Source: Tianweitania sediminis | Lineage (GTDB): Bacteria; Pseudomonadota; Alphaproteobacteria; Rhizobiales; Rhizobiaceae | NCBI RefSeq assembly: GCF_017813335.1 | Contig: NZ_JAGIYY010000003.1 | Span: 248,001 to 312,000 of the forward strand | Direction: 5' to 3' | Length of the DNA: 64,000 nucleotides | Shown: in pieces, positions 40,014 to 48,953 of the stretch | How positions within the stretch are numbered: position 1 is the stretch's first letter | Layout: each line of letters starts with the position of its first letter | Notes under the pieces: model-generated | What the model was told of the DNA's origin: nothing | Databases searched by the model: none | Seen by the model: the letters and a program-made list of their open reading frames with translations, nothing else | Translations under genes and position numbers: made by a program

Positions 40014-40379
40014 ATGCCCTTGGGTGATGTCACCCCGATCCTGCGTATCTTTGACATTGCCAAGGCCCGCGCCTTCTACATCGATTATCTTGGCTTCGAT
40101 GAAGCTTGGGAGCATCGCTTCGGCGAAAACTTCCCGCTCTACATGGCTGTGCGCCGCGGCACATGCGAGCTTCACCTGAGTGAACATCATGGCGATGCAA
40201 CGCCCGGTTCGGCGTGCCGCATCCGCGTCCAAGATGCCATGCGCCTCCATGCAGAACTGAACGCGAAGAACTACGCCTTTGTGCGACCGGGTCTGGAGAC
40301 ACCACCCTGGGGCGGCAAGCAAGTTACCGTTCTGGATCCCTTCGGAAACCGGCTCGTGTTCTTCGAGCCGGACGGCTAG
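40014..40379 (+). CDS. VOC-superfamily protein (glyoxalase/bleomycin-resistance-like)
   Basis: The 121-residue single-domain VOC protein has paired beta-alpha-beta-beta-beta modules: ILRIFDIAKARAFYIDYLGF at the start and VTVLDPFGNRLVFFEP at the end. Family members are metal-dependent lyases, dioxygenases or drug-binding proteins. The sequence resembles the bleomycin-binding group, but the ligand cannot be inferred. It follows prs by 16 bases and is probably on the same transcript. Confidence 0.85.
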   Translation: MPLGDVTPILRIFDIAKARAFYIDYLGFDEAWEHRFGENFPLYMAVRRGTCELHLSEHHGDATPGSACRIRVQDAMRLHAELNAKNYAFVRPGLETPPWGGKQVTVLDPFGNRLVFFEPDG

Positions 40380-40390
40380 ATCGTCAGCAG

Positions 40391-40444
40391 GGTCTCGTTG
40401 GAGACCTTGTGACTGGACCAAGCAATTGCTCAACAGATTGCTTG
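40391..40444 (+). promoter_or_regulatory. Two hairpins in the leader of the MFS gene
   Basis: GGTCTC-GTTG-GAGACC (40391-40406) and CAAGCAAT-N10-ATTGCTTG (40419-40444) lie in the 123 bases between the VOC and MFS genes. Neither has a terminator tail. They may be leader structures or an operator for the exporter. Confidence 0.35.
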
Positions 40445-40502
40445 TTCCTTCTGCTGCAAAAGGTCTAAGCGGATGCCTCTGTTTGCCTGCGGGACCTGAA
40501 CC

Positions 40503-41714
40503 ATGAGCCAGTCCGGCGCGCTTCGCGTGTCTAAGCCGATCCAGAATGCGACCTTTGGCATCGTTCTGGCTGTCAGCTTCTGCCACTTTCTCAACGATCT
40601 GATGCAGACGCTTTTGTCGTCGATCTATCCGATCCTGAAGGAAAGCTACGGGCTGGATTATTGGCAGATTGGCCTGCTCACCATGGCTTTCCAGGTGACG
40701 GCATCCTTGTTGCAACCTTTCATCGGGCTCTACACCGACAAGAACCCGCTGCCGTTCTCCTTGCCGGTCGCCATGGCATCCACCATGCTTGGCCTTTTCA
40801 TCCTGGCTGGTGCAGGAAGCTATTCGGTCCTGCTGGTTGGAGCCTGCTTCATCGGTCTTGGCTCTGCCATCTTCCATCCGGAATCGTCCCGCGTGGCGCG
40901 GCTTGCGTCCGGTGGACGCTTCGGCTTGGCGCAATCCGTGTTCCAGCTCGGCGGCAATTTTGGGTCCGCGGTCGGTCCTCTCCTTGCGGCCTTCATCGTT
41001 GTGCCGCGCGGGCAAGGCAGCGTCGCCTGGTTCTCCTTCGTGGCCTTCATCGGAATGATCGTTCTTTGGCGCGTCAGCGCCTGGTATGCCGGCGTGCGGC
41101 GTGCATCCGCCGGCAAGGGCGCGGCAAGCCTGCTCCCGCCCTTCCCGCGCCGGCGCACGCAGATCGCTTTGGTTGTTCTTGCCCTGCTCGTTTTCACCAA
41201 GAACATCTACACCGCCAGCATCGCCAGCTATTTTACGTTCTACGTCATCGAGCGGTTTAGCGTTTCGGTGCAGGACGCACAGCTGATGCTTTTTGTGTAT
41301 CTGGGTGCGGCTGCAGCGGGCACCATCATCGGCGGTCCGCTCGGAGATCGCTTTGGACCCAAGGTGGTGATCTGGTTCTCCATCCTCGGCGTTCTCCCAT
41401 TTACGCTGGCCCTGCCCTATGTCGGCTTTGAAGCGACCATCATCCTGAGCGCGCTGATCGGCTTAATCTTGTCGTCCGCGTTCCCGGCAATCGTGGTGTT
41501 CGCCCAGGAGCTCGTGCCAGGACGGGTAGGGATGATTGCCGGTATCTTCTTCGGCTTTGCTTTCGGCATGGGCGGCATCGCGGCAGCGGCGCTTGGCACG
41601 ATCGCCGACGCGAAGGGCATCGTGTATGTCTACCAGCTCTGCTCGTATCTGCCGCTGCTCGGGCTGCTCACGGTGTTCCTGCCCAACATGAGGGATGCTG
41701 GGCAAAGCGACTGA
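40503..41714 (+). CDS. MFS transporter, fosmidomycin-resistance (Fsr) type
   Basis: The 403-residue inner-membrane protein has 12 hydrophobic segments. The Fsr-group opening FCHFLNDLMQTLLSSIYPIL, the motif PFIGLYTDKNP after TM2, IFHPESSRVARLASGGRFGL and GDRFGPKVVIW in the second half identify it. Fsr exports fosmidomycin in E. coli; other members export unrelated compounds. The adjacent VOC gene upstream is sometimes also linked to drug resistance, but no evidence here ties the two together. Confidence 0.88.
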   Translation: MSQSGALRVSKPIQNATFGIVLAVSFCHFLNDLMQTLLSSIYPILKESYGLDYWQIGLLTMAFQVTASLLQPFIGLYTDKNPLPFSLPVAMASTMLGLFILAGAGSYSVLLVGACFIGLGSAIFHPESSRVARLASGGRFGLAQSVFQLGGNFGSAVGPLLAAFIVVPRGQGSVAWFSFVAFIGMIVLWRVSAWYAGVRRASAGKGAASLLPPFPRRRTQIALVVLALLVFTKNIYTASIASYFTFYVIERFSVSVQDAQLMLFVYLGAAAAGTIIGGPLGDRFGPKVVIWFSILGVLPFTLALPYVGFEATIILSALIGLILSSAFPAIVVFAQELVPGRVGMIAGIFFGFAFGMGGIAAAALGTIADAKGIVYVYQLCSYLPLLGLLTVFLPNMRDAGQSD

Positions 41715-41814
41715 AGCACCACGGGCTTTCCGCAGGTGGGGCCTGCGGAAATTATCTTCAAGCCTGTCGGTGTTCGGCCTAGTCTCTCGTCTTCACTTCA
41801 TGAGGACGAGATCC

Positions 41815-42234
41815 ATGCTCTACGCCATCCTGTGCTATTCCAACGAGGACGAGGTGATGGCCTGGTCCAAGGCCGAAGACGACGCCGTCATGGAGCGCCT
41901 GCAGGGCGTGATCGGCCGCGTAGCCCAACAAGGGCGCCTCGGACCTACCGCCCGCCTGCTGCCGACGACCTCCGCAACCACGCTGCGCAAGGGCAAAAGC
42001 GAACCCTTGGTGATGGATGGCCCGTTCGCGGAAACCAAGGAACAGCTGCTCGGATTCTACATCATCGATTGCGAGAAGCTTGAAGATGCGCATGACTTCG
42101 CCCGCGAGCTGACCGAGGCAAACCACGCACCGGGCTCCTATGAGATCCGGCCGGTCGGCTTCTTCCAGCAGGGTGTGGTGACCGATGGCTCAGCTGTGGC
42201 GACACTGCCCGCGCAAAGGACCGCTGCCGAATGA
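41815..42234 (+). CDS. YCII-related DGPF-domain protein
   Basis: The 139-residue protein has the YCII fold and the name-giving DGPF motif (VMDGPFAETKEQLLGFYIID near residue 65). It overlaps the following sigma-factor gene by ATGA. DGPF proteins beside sigma factors define the ECF42 group, where they are co-regulated and may modulate the sigma factor. The ATG at 41815 marks the start of conserved sequence (MLYAILCYSNE); upstream in-frame residues are not conserved. Confidence 0.88.
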   Translation: MLYAILCYSNEDEVMAWSKAEDDAVMERLQGVIGRVAQQGRLGPTARLLPTTSATTLRKGKSEPLVMDGPFAETKEQLLGFYIIDCEKLEDAHDFARELTEANHAPGSYEIRPVGFFQQGVVTDGSAVATLPAQRTAAE

Positions 42235-43487
42235 ATGATCCAGCCTGGATGGATGCAGCCTTTGCTGCGGCGCGGCCGAAAGCGGTCGCAGCCTTGCTGC
42301 GCTACTTCCGCGACCTCGACACGGCGGAAGAAGCCTTCCAGGAAGCCTGCCTGCGCGCGCTGCGTAAATGGCCGGAAAACGGCCCGCCGCGCGATCCCGC
42401 TGCCTGGCTGATCATGGTGGGCCGTAACGCTGGGCTCGATGGCAAGCGGCGGGACAAGCGCTTCACCGAACTCCCGCCGGAACACCAGCTGTCGGATCTG
42501 GACGATCCCGAAGGCGGCATGGTCGACCGGCTGGATCAGGCGGATTATCGTGACGACATCCTGCGCCTGCTTTTTGTCTGCTGCCACCCCGACCTGCCCG
42601 CGACGCAGCAGATCGCATTGGCCCTGCGCATCGTGTCCGGCCTTTCCGTTCGCCAGATCGCCCGGGCCTTCCTTGTGAATGAAAAGGCAATGGAGCAGCG
42701 CATCACCCGCGCCAAGGCGCGCGTGGCCGCAGCCGGTGTGCCCTTCGACACACCAGCGCCAGCGGAGCGCGCGGAGCGGCTCGAAACGGTGCTTGCGATG
42801 ATCTACCTCGTGTTCAACGAAGGCTATTCGGCGAGTGGCGGGGAAATCGAGGCGCGCCAACCGCTTTGCAACGAAGCGATCCGACTTGCCCGGTTGATCC
42901 TACGCATGTACCCGGCCGAACCTGAGGTTATGGGTCTAACCGCGCTGATGCTCTTGCAGCATGCGCGCAGCGCCGCTCGCTTTGACCAGAATGGGTCCAT
43001 CATCCTGCTCGACATGCAGGACCGAGGCTTGTGGAACCCCAAGATGATCACCGAAGGGCTTGCTCTGGTGGACAAGGCCTTTCGCCACCGCCGGCCAGGC
43101 CCTTACCAGTTGCAGGCGGCCATCGCAGCGCTTCATGCGCGCGCCGCTCGTCCCGAAGACACGGACTGGCGCGAAATCGATGTTCTTTATGCCATGCTTG
43201 AAGAGATTACGGACTCGCCCGTGGTCACCTTGAACCGCGCTGTTGCGGTGTCAAAGGCTTATGGCTTGGATCAGGCGCTGGCCCTGATTGAACCTTTGGC
43301 CGAGCGCCTGGACGGCTATTTCAACTATCACGGCGTCCGCGGCGCCTTTCTGCAGCAACAGGGCCGCGCAGACGAGGCGCGCACAGCCTTCAATCGTGCG
43401 ATCGCCCTGGCTGGTTCGGCTGCGGAAGCCGATCACATCCGCAGCCATCTGGACAGTCTCGAAAAGGTCGCGGCGAACGCCGGTTGA
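42231..43487 (+). CDS. ECF sigma factor, ECF42 type, with C-terminal TPR-like extension
   Basis: The 418-residue protein has sigma region 2 (about residues 10-75; DTAEEAFQEACLRALRKWP) and region 4 (about 115-165; LSVRQIARAFLVNEKAMEQR). A long C-terminal helical domain of about 240 residues (SNLETVLAMIYLVFNEGYSA-type core, then TPR-like repeats) replaces the usual anti-sigma control in ECF42. No anti-sigma gene is nearby. Its DGPF partner overlaps upstream. Target genes probably include the local operon. Confidence 0.9.
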   Translation: MNDPAWMDAAFAAARPKAVAALLRYFRDLDTAEEAFQEACLRALRKWPENGPPRDPAAWLIMVGRNAGLDGKRRDKRFTELPPEHQLSDLDDPEGGMVDRLDQADYRDDILRLLFVCCHPDLPATQQIALALRIVSGLSVRQIARAFLVNEKAMEQRITRAKARVAAAGVPFDTPAPAERAERLETVLAMIYLVFNEGYSASGGEIEARQPLCNEAIRLARLILRMYPAEPEVMGLTALMLLQHARSAARFDQNGSIILLDMQDRGLWNPKMITEGLALVDKAFRHRRPGPYQLQAAIAALHARAARPEDTDWREIDVLYAMLEEITDSPVVTLNRAVAVSKAYGLDQALALIEPLAERLDGYFNYHGVRGAFLQQQGRADEARTAFNRAIALAGSAAEADHIRSHLDSLEKVAANAG

Positions 43488-43564
43488 TCGAAGAAAATGC
43501 GGCACGGTGTCGGATCGCTGCCCCGTCTTTCGTCCTCGAAACATCGCAACAGAAGGAGCACGCC

Positions 43565-44041
43565 GTGTCCGAAGTCCTGAACAACGAACCCCTCGACCTT
43601 GTCTTGACCCGTGTCATGGACGTGCCACGCGAAAAGCTCTTCCGTTGCTGGCACGATCCGGAACTCCTGAAGCAGTGGTTCGTGCCCAAGCCATGGACGA
43701 TCGCGTCTGCCGAAGTCGACTTGCGTCCGGGTGGACGCAGCCTGGTCGTGATGCAGGATCCCGAGGGCAATCAGTACCCCAACGAAGGGGTCTATCTGGA
43801 AGTCGTGCCCAACGAGAAGATCGTCAGCACCGATGCATTCACCGCGGGCTGGAAGCCTTCGGGAAAGGCCTTCATGGTCGCCGAAACACTGTTCGAAGAC
43901 GCTGGAAACGGCAAGACCCGCTACACCGCGACCGCCCGCCACTGGAACGCAGAGGATCGCGAAGCGCATGCAAAGATGGGCTTTCATGAAGGCTGGGGAA
44001 TGGCCGCAGACCAGTTGGAAGCGCTGGCGAAGACGCTTTGA
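43565..44041 (+). CDS. SRPBCC/AHSA1-domain protein
   Basis: The 158-residue protein has the START-like hydrophobic-pocket fold (LTRVMDVPREKLFRCWHDPE, LKQWFVPKPW, and a final GWGMAADQLEALAKTL). It starts at GTG with AAGGAG eight bases upstream. AHSA1 proteins are frequent partners in ECF/DGPF neighbourhoods. The ligand is unknown. It follows the sigma factor by 77 bases on the same strand. Confidence 0.87.
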   Translation: MSEVLNNEPLDLVLTRVMDVPREKLFRCWHDPELLKQWFVPKPWTIASAEVDLRPGGRSLVVMQDPEGNQYPNEGVYLEVVPNEKIVSTDAFTAGWKPSGKAFMVAETLFEDAGNGKTRYTATARHWNAEDREAHAKMGFHEGWGMAADQLEALAKTL

Positions 44042-44110
44042 AGTGTCCCGAAAGAACTCTGCCGTTTCGCGAACGATGACCCCCTGCATTCAAGATTCGA
44101 GGATTGACCT

Positions 44111-44506
44111 ATGGCCAACTACAAGCACCGCGACACCTACCCGGGCGTCACTGCCTATGCGACCGTGACCGATGCACGCAAGGCAGCCGAGTTCTACAGG
44201 ATCGCGCTCGGCGCCGAGATCGTCGATGCGCGCGAAACTGACGGTGGCAAGATCATGCACTGCGAAGCGCGGATCAACGGCGGCGCCTTCATGTTCAACG
44301 ATCCATTCCCGGAACACGGGATGGGAGACACTGCCAATGGCTGCGCGATGACATTGATCGTGGAGGACGCGCAGGCTTGGTGGGACCGCGGGGTCGCGGC
44401 GGGCATGGCAGTCGAAACCGATCTGCACGTGGCCTTTTGGGGCGACAAGTACGGGCAGTTCAAGGATCCGTACGGTCTCAGTTGGGCGATCGTCGGCCCG
44501 CAATGA
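44111..44506 (+). CDS. VOC-superfamily protein, PhnB-like
   Basis: The 131-residue protein has the PhnB/glyoxalase-like pattern TAYATVTDARKAAEFYRIAL at the start, MHCEARINGGAFMFNDPFPE in the middle and WGDKYGQFKDPYGLSWAIV at the end. PhnB-type proteins are common companions of ECF42/DGPF modules. It lacks an obvious full set of metal ligands. It ends 10 bases before the rplY promoter. Confidence 0.86.
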   Translation: MANYKHRDTYPGVTAYATVTDARKAAEFYRIALGAEIVDARETDGGKIMHCEARINGGAFMFNDPFPEHGMGDTANGCAMTLIVEDAQAWWDRGVAAGMAVETDLHVAFWGDKYGQFKDPYGLSWAIVGPQ

Positions 44507-44515
44507 GGTCCTTGG

Positions 44516-44544
44516 CTTGCAAGGGAAAAGCCCTTCGGTTATAG
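44516..44544 (+). promoter_or_regulatory. rplY promoter
   Basis: CTTGCA (44516-44521), exactly 17 bases, then TTATAG (44539-44544) fits the alphaproteobacterial housekeeping promoter. Transcription would start near 44551 and give a leader of about 120 nt. Confidence 0.6.
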
Positions 44545-44550
44545 GGCCGT

Positions 44551-44672
44551 CACCCGCGTAGACACCCTTGGAGGCAACGCGGGGCGCAGGCGGCTGATCG
44601 CGATCGGCCGCTTTCGACGTTTCCGGGTCGCTGATGATCTCGGCAAACGCTCCACAACCAAAAGGAAAAGCC
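44551..44672 (+). promoter_or_regulatory. Structured leader of rplY
   Basis: The leader holds a CCCGCGT/ACGCGGG stem (44553-44559 with 44577-44583) enclosing a small CC/GG hairpin. An 11-bp inverted repeat, GCGGCTGATCG/CGATCGGCCGC (44590-44611), follows with one G-U wobble. AAAGGAAAAG precedes the ATG. It may be an autoregulatory ribosomal-protein leader; its fold has not been tested. Confidence 0.45.
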
Positions 44673-45311
44673 ATGAGCGAGACATACGAGCTCAAGGCCG
44701 AGGCGCGCGAAAAGGTCGGTAAGGGGTCCGCCCGCGAAATCCGCCGCAACGGCAAAGTACCAGCAGTCATTTATGGCGAGAAGCAGCCTCCCCTGGCGAT
44801 CGCTCTCTCCTACAAGGAAATCTTCTACAAGATCCACGGCGGCGGCTTCAAAACCACGGTCGCCACGATTGATGTCGATGGCCAGAAGATCCGCGTCCTG
44901 CCGAAGGACTACCAGATGGATCCGGTTAAGGACTTCCCGATGCATGTCGACTTCCTGCGGGTCGGCGAGCATTCCACGGTGACCGTCAACGTTCCCGTCC
45001 ACTTCCTGAACGACACCAAGTCGCCGGGTATCAAGCGTGGCGGCGTTCTCAACATCGTTCGGCACGAGATCGAGTTGCAGGTTCCCGCCGACCAGATCCC
45101 GGACGCGATCGAGATCGACCTCACGGGCCTGAAGATCGGTGACAGCATCCACATCTCGGCTGTCAAGCTTCCAAAGCTTGCCGAACTGACGATCACCGAT
45201 CGCGATTTCACCATCGCCACCATCGCTGCACCCGCCGTGCTGCTCGAAGGTGCTGACGAAGAACCTGAAAGCACCGAAACCGCGGAAGCGGAAGGCGGCG
45301 CCGAGGATTGA
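44673..45311 (+). CDS. rplY: 50S ribosomal protein L25/general stress protein Ctc
   Basis: This 212-residue L25-family protein binds 5S rRNA. It has the L25 domain (residues 1-95; [20 protein letters not shown]) and the CTC-type C-terminal beta domain (about 100-195), followed by an acidic Glu/Ala tail. The long TL5/Ctc form is usual in alphaproteobacteria. pth follows after 29 bases, a conserved rplY-pth pairing. The start at 44673 has AAAGGA upstream. Confidence 0.95.
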   Translation: MSETYELKAEAREKVGKGSAREIRRNGKVPAVIYGEKQPPLAIALSYKEIFYKIHGGGFKTTVATIDVDGQKIRVLPKDYQMDPVKDFPMHVDFLRVGEHSTVTVNVPVHFLNDTKSPGIKRGGVLNIVRHEIELQVPADQIPDAIEIDLTGLKIGDSIHISAVKLPKLAELTITDRDFTIATIAAPAVLLEGADEEPESTETAEAEGGAED

Positions 45312-45340
45312 TCCTCAGCCCTGGCGACAGGAAACCTGCC

Positions 45341-46057
45341 ATGCTTCTTTTTGCAGGCCTTGGAAATCCTGGCGCTCAGTACCAGAACAACCGGCACAAT
45401 GTCGGCTTCATGGCGGCGGACGCAATTGCCCGCCGCCATTCCTTTTCCCCCTGGTCCAAGAAGTTCCAGGCGCAGGTCGCTGAAGGCACCGTCGGCGGCG
45501 AGAAGGTGCTGCTGATGAAGCCGCAAACCTTCATGAACAATTCCGGTCAAGCAGTCGGGGAAGCGGCGCGCTTCTTCAAGCTGGCTCCTGGCGACATCAC
45601 GGTATTCTACGACGAACTCGACCTGCCCCCGGGCAAGGTCCGGGTGAAAACAGGTGGCGGTCATGGCGGCCACAACGGCATCCGCTCCATCGACGCCCAC
45701 GTGGCCAAGGAATATCGCCGAGTCAGGATCGGCATCGGCCACCCCGGCGCCAAGGAACTCGTGCACAACCATGTGCTGGGCGACTTCGCGAAAAGCGACG
45801 CTGTCTGGTTGGAGCCGCTTCTCGAGGCCCTTGCCGACCACGCGGACCTGCTCGCGAGCGACGACAACGCCTTCATGAGCAAGGTGACCCTGGCGCTTTC
45901 AGGCAAGAAGCCGGATCAGCCACCTCCCCCTGCGGCAAGAACGGCGCCCAAGGGTCAAAGCCACATCCGCCAAGCTCGACCTCAACAGCCGCAGGTCAAG
46001 ATCCCGGAAAGCGGGCCGATGGCCGCCATGTTGAAGCGCCTCTTCAACAAGGATTGA
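45341..46057 (+). CDS. pth: Peptidyl-tRNA hydrolase
   Basis: Pth frees tRNA from peptidyl-tRNA lost by ribosomes. The 238-residue protein has the catalytic NRHNVGF (His near residue 20), FMNNSGQAV near 67 and [20 protein letters not shown] near 91. Length exceeds E. coli Pth by about 45 residues because of a Pro/Gln-rich C-terminal tail, common in Rhizobiales. It probably shares the rplY transcript. Confidence 0.96.
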   Translation: MLLFAGLGNPGAQYQNNRHNVGFMAADAIARRHSFSPWSKKFQAQVAEGTVGGEKVLLMKPQTFMNNSGQAVGEAARFFKLAPGDITVFYDELDLPPGKVRVKTGGGHGGHNGIRSIDAHVAKEYRRVRIGIGHPGAKELVHNHVLGDFAKSDAVWLEPLLEALADHADLLASDDNAFMSKVTLALSGKKPDQPPPPAARTAPKGQSHIRQARPQQPQVKIPESGPMAAMLKRLFNKD

Positions 46058-46113
46058 GGCTGCTGTACGGGCGCGCGGATCGCCCTATCTTTTGCTGGCA
46101 GCAGGAGCGAGCC

Positions 46114-46701
46114 ATGAGCGGAAAGCACGATCTCCACTCGATGAAGGAAGTGCTGGAGGTTGTCGCCGAAGCGGGCGACGGTGATCAGGTGTCGGTGGAC
46201 GATGCAGTGAAGGAGATCGGCGACGATGCCTTCGCCCCTCTGCTCCTGATCCCGGCGCTGATCGCAGTGACACCGGCAAGCGGCATTCCAGGCTTGTCGG
46301 CCGTGTGCGGCATCATCATCGCCCTGATCTCTGTGCAGATGGTGTTCCGCCGGGAGTGCTTGTGGCTGCCGCAGTTCATTCTCAGGCAATCCGTGTCGCG
46401 CAGCAGCTTGCAAAAGGCGCGCGACTGGATGGTCAAGCCTGCAAGGGTAATCGATTGGGTGACAAGGAAGCGCCTATCGTTTCTGGTGCGCTATCCCTTT
46501 TCGATTGGTCCTGCCCTGTTTTGCCTGGGGGCGGGATTGTGCATGCCGTTTTTGGAGGTGATCCCGTTTTCGGCAAGCTTCATGGCCGGCGCCGTCTCCT
46601 TGTTTGCTCTGGCCCTCGTAACGGAAGACGGCCTTCTGGCGGTCCTCGCATTCGGCCTCATCGTGGCTGCCGGCTATTTTGCGTGGACGACGCTGGTCTA
46701 G
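46114..46701 (+). CDS. exoD: Exopolysaccharide synthesis ExoD-family protein
   Basis: The 195-residue membrane protein has the ExoD domain: a cytoplasmic start with DDAVKEIGDDAFAPLLLIPA, then about four hydrophobic segments, including ITPASGIPGLSAVCG-like and LEVIPFSASFMAGAVSLF. Sinorhizobium ExoD mutants have altered exopolysaccharide and are alkali-sensitive; mechanism is unknown. The ATG at 46114 follows GGAGCGAG. It is flanked by pth and ychF on the same strand. Confidence 0.88.
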   Translation: MSGKHDLHSMKEVLEVVAEAGDGDQVSVDDAVKEIGDDAFAPLLLIPALIAVTPASGIPGLSAVCGIIIALISVQMVFRRECLWLPQFILRQSVSRSSLQKARDWMVKPARVIDWVTRKRLSFLVRYPFSIGPALFCLGAGLCMPFLEVIPFSASFMAGAVSLFALALVTEDGLLAVLAFGLIVAAGYFAWTTLV

Positions 46702-46788
46702 CCCTGTGGGGAACCGCAAGGCTTGACGATGCGCTGCTTCGTCGCCCATAGCCCTCGCCAAAGCTCTTCCCGATAGGACCGTTCTCTC

Positions 46789-47892
46789 ATGGGTTTCAAA
46801 TGCGGCATCGTCGGCCTGCCCAACGTTGGCAAGTCGACGCTCTTCAACGCCCTGACGCGCACCGCCGCCGCCCAGGCCGCCAACTATCCCTTCTGCACGA
46901 TCGAGCCGAACACCGGCGAGGTGGCGGTGCCTGATCCGCGGCTCGCCAGCATTGCCTCGATTGCCAAGTCGAAGGAAGTTGTGCCGACCCGCATCTCCTT
47001 CGTGGACATCGCAGGCCTCGTGCGCGGCGCATCCAAGGGAGAAGGGCTCGGCAACCAGTTCCTGGCCAACATCCGCGAAGTGGACGCCATCGTGCACGTC
47101 CTGCGCTGCTTCGAAGATGACGACATCACGCATGTGGAAGGACGCATCGATCCGGTTGCCGACGCCGAAACCGTCGAAACAGAACTGATGCTTTCGGATC
47201 TCGAAAGTCTTGAGCGCCGCGTGGTTCAGTTTCGCAAGCGCGCGTCCAGCAAGGACAAGGAAGCGCTCACCGTTCTTCCGGTAATGGAAGAAGCGTTGAA
47301 GCTGCTCCAGGACGGCAAGCCGGTCCGCATGATGCTGGCCGGGATCGCGCCCGAAGACCTCAAGATCCTGGAAGGGCTGAACCTTCTGACGTCCAAGCCG
47401 GTGCTTTACGTGTGCAATGTTGCCGAGGGCGACGCGGCAACCGGCAACGAGCACACAACGGCGGTTGAAGCCATGGCGCAGCAGCAAGGCGCGCGCACGG
47501 TTGTGATCTCGGCCGCCATCGAGGCCGAGGTGGCACAGCTTCCGGATGCCGAAGCAAAGGAATTCCTGGACGAGATGGGGCTCGACGAGCCGGGTCTCGA
47601 TCGCCTGATCCGCGCCGGCTACGAGCTTCTGAGCCTGATCACCTACTTCACGGCGGGACCCAAGGAAACGCGGGCCTGGACAGTGCATAAAGGTGCCAAG
47701 GCGCCACAGGCGGCCGGCGTCATCCACACGGATTTCGAGCGCGGCTTCATTCGGGCGCAAACCATCGCCTACGACGACTTCGTCACCCTCGGCGGCGAAG
47801 TGGCGGCCAAGGAAGCTGGCAAGGCGCGCGACGAAGGCAAGGAATATGTCGTGCAGGACGGCGACGTGCTGTTGTTCCGGTTCAACACCTGA
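46789..47892 (+). CDS. ychF: Redox-regulated ATPase/ribosome-associated YchF
   Basis: YchF (OLA1) is a TRAFAC-class NTPase that prefers ATP and binds the ribosome and catalase mRNA or protein in some bacteria. The 367-residue protein has G1 [14 protein letters not shown] at residue 9, G3 [12 protein letters not shown], a helical insert (about 130-200), and a C-terminal TGS domain ([14 protein letters not shown] to [12 protein letters not shown]). The length and every motif are canonical. Confidence 0.97.
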   Translation: MGFKCGIVGLPNVGKSTLFNALTRTAAAQAANYPFCTIEPNTGEVAVPDPRLASIASIAKSKEVVPTRISFVDIAGLVRGASKGEGLGNQFLANIREVDAIVHVLRCFEDDDITHVEGRIDPVADAETVETELMLSDLESLERRVVQFRKRASSKDKEALTVLPVMEEALKLLQDGKPVRMMLAGIAPEDLKILEGLNLLTSKPVLYVCNVAEGDAATGNEHTTAVEAMAQQQGARTVVISAAIEAEVAQLPDAEAKEFLDEMGLDEPGLDRLIRAGYELLSLITYFTAGPKETRAWTVHKGAKAPQAAGVIHTDFERGFIRAQTIAYDDFVTLGGEVAAKEAGKARDEGKEYVVQDGDVLLFRFNT

Positions 47893-47967
47893 GCCGTCAT
47901 CATTCTGCAACGAAGGCACGCATTCTGCTTTTGGCAAAGATCCTATGGGCTAGGCGGGTGATCTGAG

Positions 47968-48924
47968 ATGCTGCGCGCGTTTGCCCACGAGTCCGGCCTC
48001 CTTGCGCGGAGGACGGAACTGGATCAGTCCATCATCTGGGTGGACCTGATGGAGCCCAGCAAGGAAGAAGAGGATGCGGTCGAGGCGTGGCTCGGCGCCT
48101 TCATCCCCACACGCGAGGAGATGGCGGAGATCGAAACCTCCAGCCGCCTTTACGTGGAGGATGGCAGCACGTTCATGACGGCGACGCTTCCGTCGGGAAC
48201 GGAAGGCGAGCACACGGTCCTTTCGCCGGTCACCTTTGTTTTGTCCAAGGGGCGGCTCGTCACCATCCGCTACCATGAGCCTCGCGCCTTCGCGACGTTC
48301 CCAATGCGGGCTGAACAAGCTTCGCTTGGCTGTTTTTCGGGGGAAACAATCCTCACGGGGCTTCTTGAGGCGATCGTGGACCGTCTGGCAGACATTCTGG
48401 AAAGTGTCGGCCGCGACATCGTGAAACTGTCGAATCAGATCTTCCATGCACCGGAAACGAAGGCTTCCGACCGCGACCGCAACTTCCAGCAAATCCTACG
48501 GCAGATCGGCCGCAAGGAGGATCTGGTGTCCGGAATGCAGGACAGCCTCATATCCCTGCAGCGACTGGTAAGCTTCCTGACAGCGTTGAAGGTCGGCGAC
48601 AAAGAAACCAAGTCTCGAGGCAAGACACTGCTGCGCGACATCCAATCCCTGAGCGATTATGCTAGCGCCTTGTCGGGCAAGGTCACCTTCCTGCTCGATG
48701 CCACCTTGGGCATGATCAACATCGAGCAGAATGCGATCGTGAAGATCGTGTCGGTGGGCACCGTGGTCTTTCTGCCGCCGACCTTGGTGGGCACGGTATA
48801 TGGCATGAACTTTCAGAACATGCCGGAACTCAATTGGACCTATGGCTATCCGCTTGCGTTGATCGCCATGGCTTTGTCAGCCATCCTGCCATTCTGGTTT
48901 TTTCGCCGCCGCGGCTGGCTTTGA
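47968..48924 (+). CDS. corA: CorA-family magnesium/divalent-cation transporter
   Basis: The 318-residue protein has a large cytoplasmic funnel domain and two C-terminal transmembrane helices. The selectivity motif YGMNF (in VGTVYGMNFQNMPELNW) lies between them, and the C-terminus is basic (FFRRRGWL). It imports Mg2+, Co2+ or Ni2+ as a pentamer. It is transcribed with its neighbours' orientation but has its own 75-base upstream gap after ychF. Confidence 0.94.
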   Translation: MLRAFAHESGLLARRTELDQSIIWVDLMEPSKEEEDAVEAWLGAFIPTREEMAEIETSSRLYVEDGSTFMTATLPSGTEGEHTVLSPVTFVLSKGRLVTIRYHEPRAFATFPMRAEQASLGCFSGETILTGLLEAIVDRLADILESVGRDIVKLSNQIFHAPETKASDRDRNFQQILRQIGRKEDLVSGMQDSLISLQRLVSFLTALKVGDKETKSRGKTLLRDIQSLSDYASALSGKVTFLLDATLGMINIEQNAIVKIVSVGTVVFLPPTLVGTVYGMNFQNMPELNWTYGYPLALIAMALSAILPFWFFRRRGWL

Positions 48925-48953
48925 CCCGCTGCCGGTCAACATCGGGATCAATC

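Noticed and set aside
46474-47937. A 487-codon open frame antisense to ychF
   Set aside because: It is a shadow of ychF and exoD with His/Arg-rich composition and no conserved motif.
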